From Leptidea sinapis (lineage: Eukaryota > Arthropoda > Insecta > Lepidoptera > Pieridae), in assembly GCF_905404315.1 (NCBI RefSeq), contig NC_066292.1:12834001-12898000 (forward strand): a stretch of DNA of 64,000 bases, read 5' to 3'. Position numbers and translations under genes: made by a program. Positions 62,837 through 64,000 of the stretch are shown here, piece after piece. Under the pieces are notes generated by a model. It ran no database searches, was not told where the DNA came from, and was given only the letters and a program-made list of their open reading frames with translations. How positions within the stretch are numbered: the stretch's first letter is position 1; the number at the start of each line of letters is the position of its first letter.

Positions 62837-64000
62837 TTTTTTTTTTTTTTTTCTCCCTACCGTAGCTCGTAGGGGTTGAGGGTGGGATAATAATTTATTG
62901 TCTATAACATTTATTTGGTCGCTTACCTACTACATTTTAAATTAATTCTTTATATACTATTACAAATATCTTACAGCTAACAACATTTTATTTTTTCGTT
63001 TTTCTTACATGTTTCTTAATATCTACTTATCGTATGCATTCTATATCTATAGTATTTACAGTTTGATTACATGAATTATCTTATTCTAGGCACATTTACT
63101 TACAGACTAGGGATGTATTATGGGCCCTATGCATTGGCATAGGGAACCATATTGTACATTTTTTTTTACTACTAATATATTATAACCTATATTTAATTAT
63201 ACCTAGTACTATTTTGTGGCTTTGTATATAGTAGACATGAATATTGTCTACTATTTCAGCCTATTTACACCGATTATTATTATTATTATTTTTTTTTCCA
63301 ATGAACTATTTAGAATCTAAACTGACTTAAATTAATGTTGCTGCCGTTTCTTGGCAGCACATCCACAAGGATCCTAAAACAAAACGCCTCGAACAACTTC
63401 CTGTTTTGTTTGCTTATAAGCAAAGGAAGGTTGGCCTCGAGTACAGCCACACCGCTTTGCACTTCCAGGTCGAATCTCCACCGGCCGAACCTAGGGCAGT
63501 CGAGCACCAGGTGCAATGCGCTTTCGTCCGTTTGACCGTCGCATATGCACACTGGGCTATCCTTCAGTCCGAACCGGTGGAGATACGCCGAGAAGCCGCC
63601 ATGGCCCGTGATGATTTGGGCCATGAGTGCGGAGAAGGGCTCCTCCCTAACCAGCTTATACGACGCCTTTACGTCCGGCAGGAACGCCTTTGTAACACTT
63701 GCAGTTTGACCCACAGAGTAGCGCTCCTGCCAGACGTCAAGGGTCTCGGCTCGGATTTTGCGACGGAGAGTCGAAACCGGCACTCCATCGTATGCAGCCC
63801 TCAATTTCGTGTGAGCGCCGCGTCCTTCGCCAAGTGGTCAGCCCTCTCGTTCCCGTCGATACCTACATGCGCCCGAACCCAGCGGAACCGAATGGTTTTA
63901 CCCATATTTCGAGCCCGCTGGATAAGGTTTTTAATTTCAAAGGCTATCGGGTGGAATGAAGATCGATCCCTTAGCAGCTCAAGCGACGACCTGGAGTCAC
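62837..64000 (-). mobile_element. TRAS-E 3' end, right copy, cut by the window edge
   Basis: Mirror of 32196-33360: poly(T) 62837-62852, 3' UTR to 63309, ORF2 C-terminus 63310-63804, then RNase H to the window end. The same one-base loss near 63812 breaks the frame, and the same missing 3' terminal box is seen. Confidence 0.9.

Larger units (their letters stand above)
32196..64000. repeat. Giant palindrome: 15.4-kb arms, about 1.0-kb loop
   Basis: Left arm 32196-47601 and right arm 48607-64000 are reverse complements over their whole length; the right arm leaves the window, so the true arms are longer. Paired positions sum to 96208 near the centre, 96192 beyond a 15-16-bp indel near 42190/54010, and 96196 beyond the tract at 33361/62831. 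Differences are few: single bases (for example V/D in gag, Q/K in RNase H, C/R in TRAS-F), that indel, and the lengths of telomeric and poly(A) tracts. Confidence 0.95.

Noticed and set aside
32196..64000. Palindrome dismissed as a chimeric fold-back read
   Set aside because: Arm differences and a 1-kb unique loop make a simple artefact less likely, so it is kept as a finding; only spanning reads can decide.

Overview
The window is a piece of insect nuclear DNA built almost wholly from retrotransposons, telomeric repeats and two very large inverted duplications. I see no host protein gene, rRNA, tRNA or CRISPR array. The (TTAGG)n/(CCTAA)n tracts point to an arthropod. The two families of telomere-repeat-targeted non-LTR elements (TRAS-type on the CCTAA strand, SART-type on the TTAGG strand), together with CR1-like, jockey-like, copia and env-bearing gypsy elements, fit Lepidoptera best. 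The species call is inference; family names rest on protein motifs and insertion context, not on a database search.

Left part (1-13.7 kb): an inverted 5' piece of a TRAS element (1-1444), a TTAGG tract, then a foldback of a SART-type element (SART-B, 1472-2927). A Ty1/copia element with apparently identical LTRs (2928-7506) sits 8-9 bp inside the SART-B 5' end. Next is an apparently intact SART-type element (SART-A, 7516-13644, minus strand) with ORF1 and ORF2.

Middle (13.7-34.2 kb): an array of plus-strand TRAS-type elements A to F, each ending in poly(A) followed directly by CCTAA repeats. TRAS-A and TRAS-E are nearly full length. B, C, D and F are truncated. C and D share one truncation point, one stop codon and one flanking telomeric variant, so they are copies of a duplicated unit rather than separate insertions.

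Right part (32.2-64.0 kb): a near-perfect palindrome. Its arms, 32196-47601 and 48607-64000 (running off the window), are about 15.4 kb each around a loop of about 1 kb. Each arm holds the TRAS-E 3' end, TRAS-F, a decayed gypsy/errantivirus with gag, pol and a truncated env, two CR1-like pieces, a SART-like RT piece, a 16-bp telomeric tract and a jockey-like gag piece. The loop is the 3' end of another gypsy element and part of its LTR.

How it fits together: TRAS and SART elements insert into telomeric repeats in opposite orientations, so their strand reports the polarity of the repeat around them. In both inverted structures the telomeric repeats point away from the centre. The left foldback (arms 1-1697 versus 2708 to at least 16585, once the copia and SART-A insertions are removed) repeats the logic of the right palindrome with a loop of nearly the same length. 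This suggests repeated inverted duplication in a subtelomeric or interstitial telomere-retrotransposon domain, or a shared assembly problem that long reads could settle.
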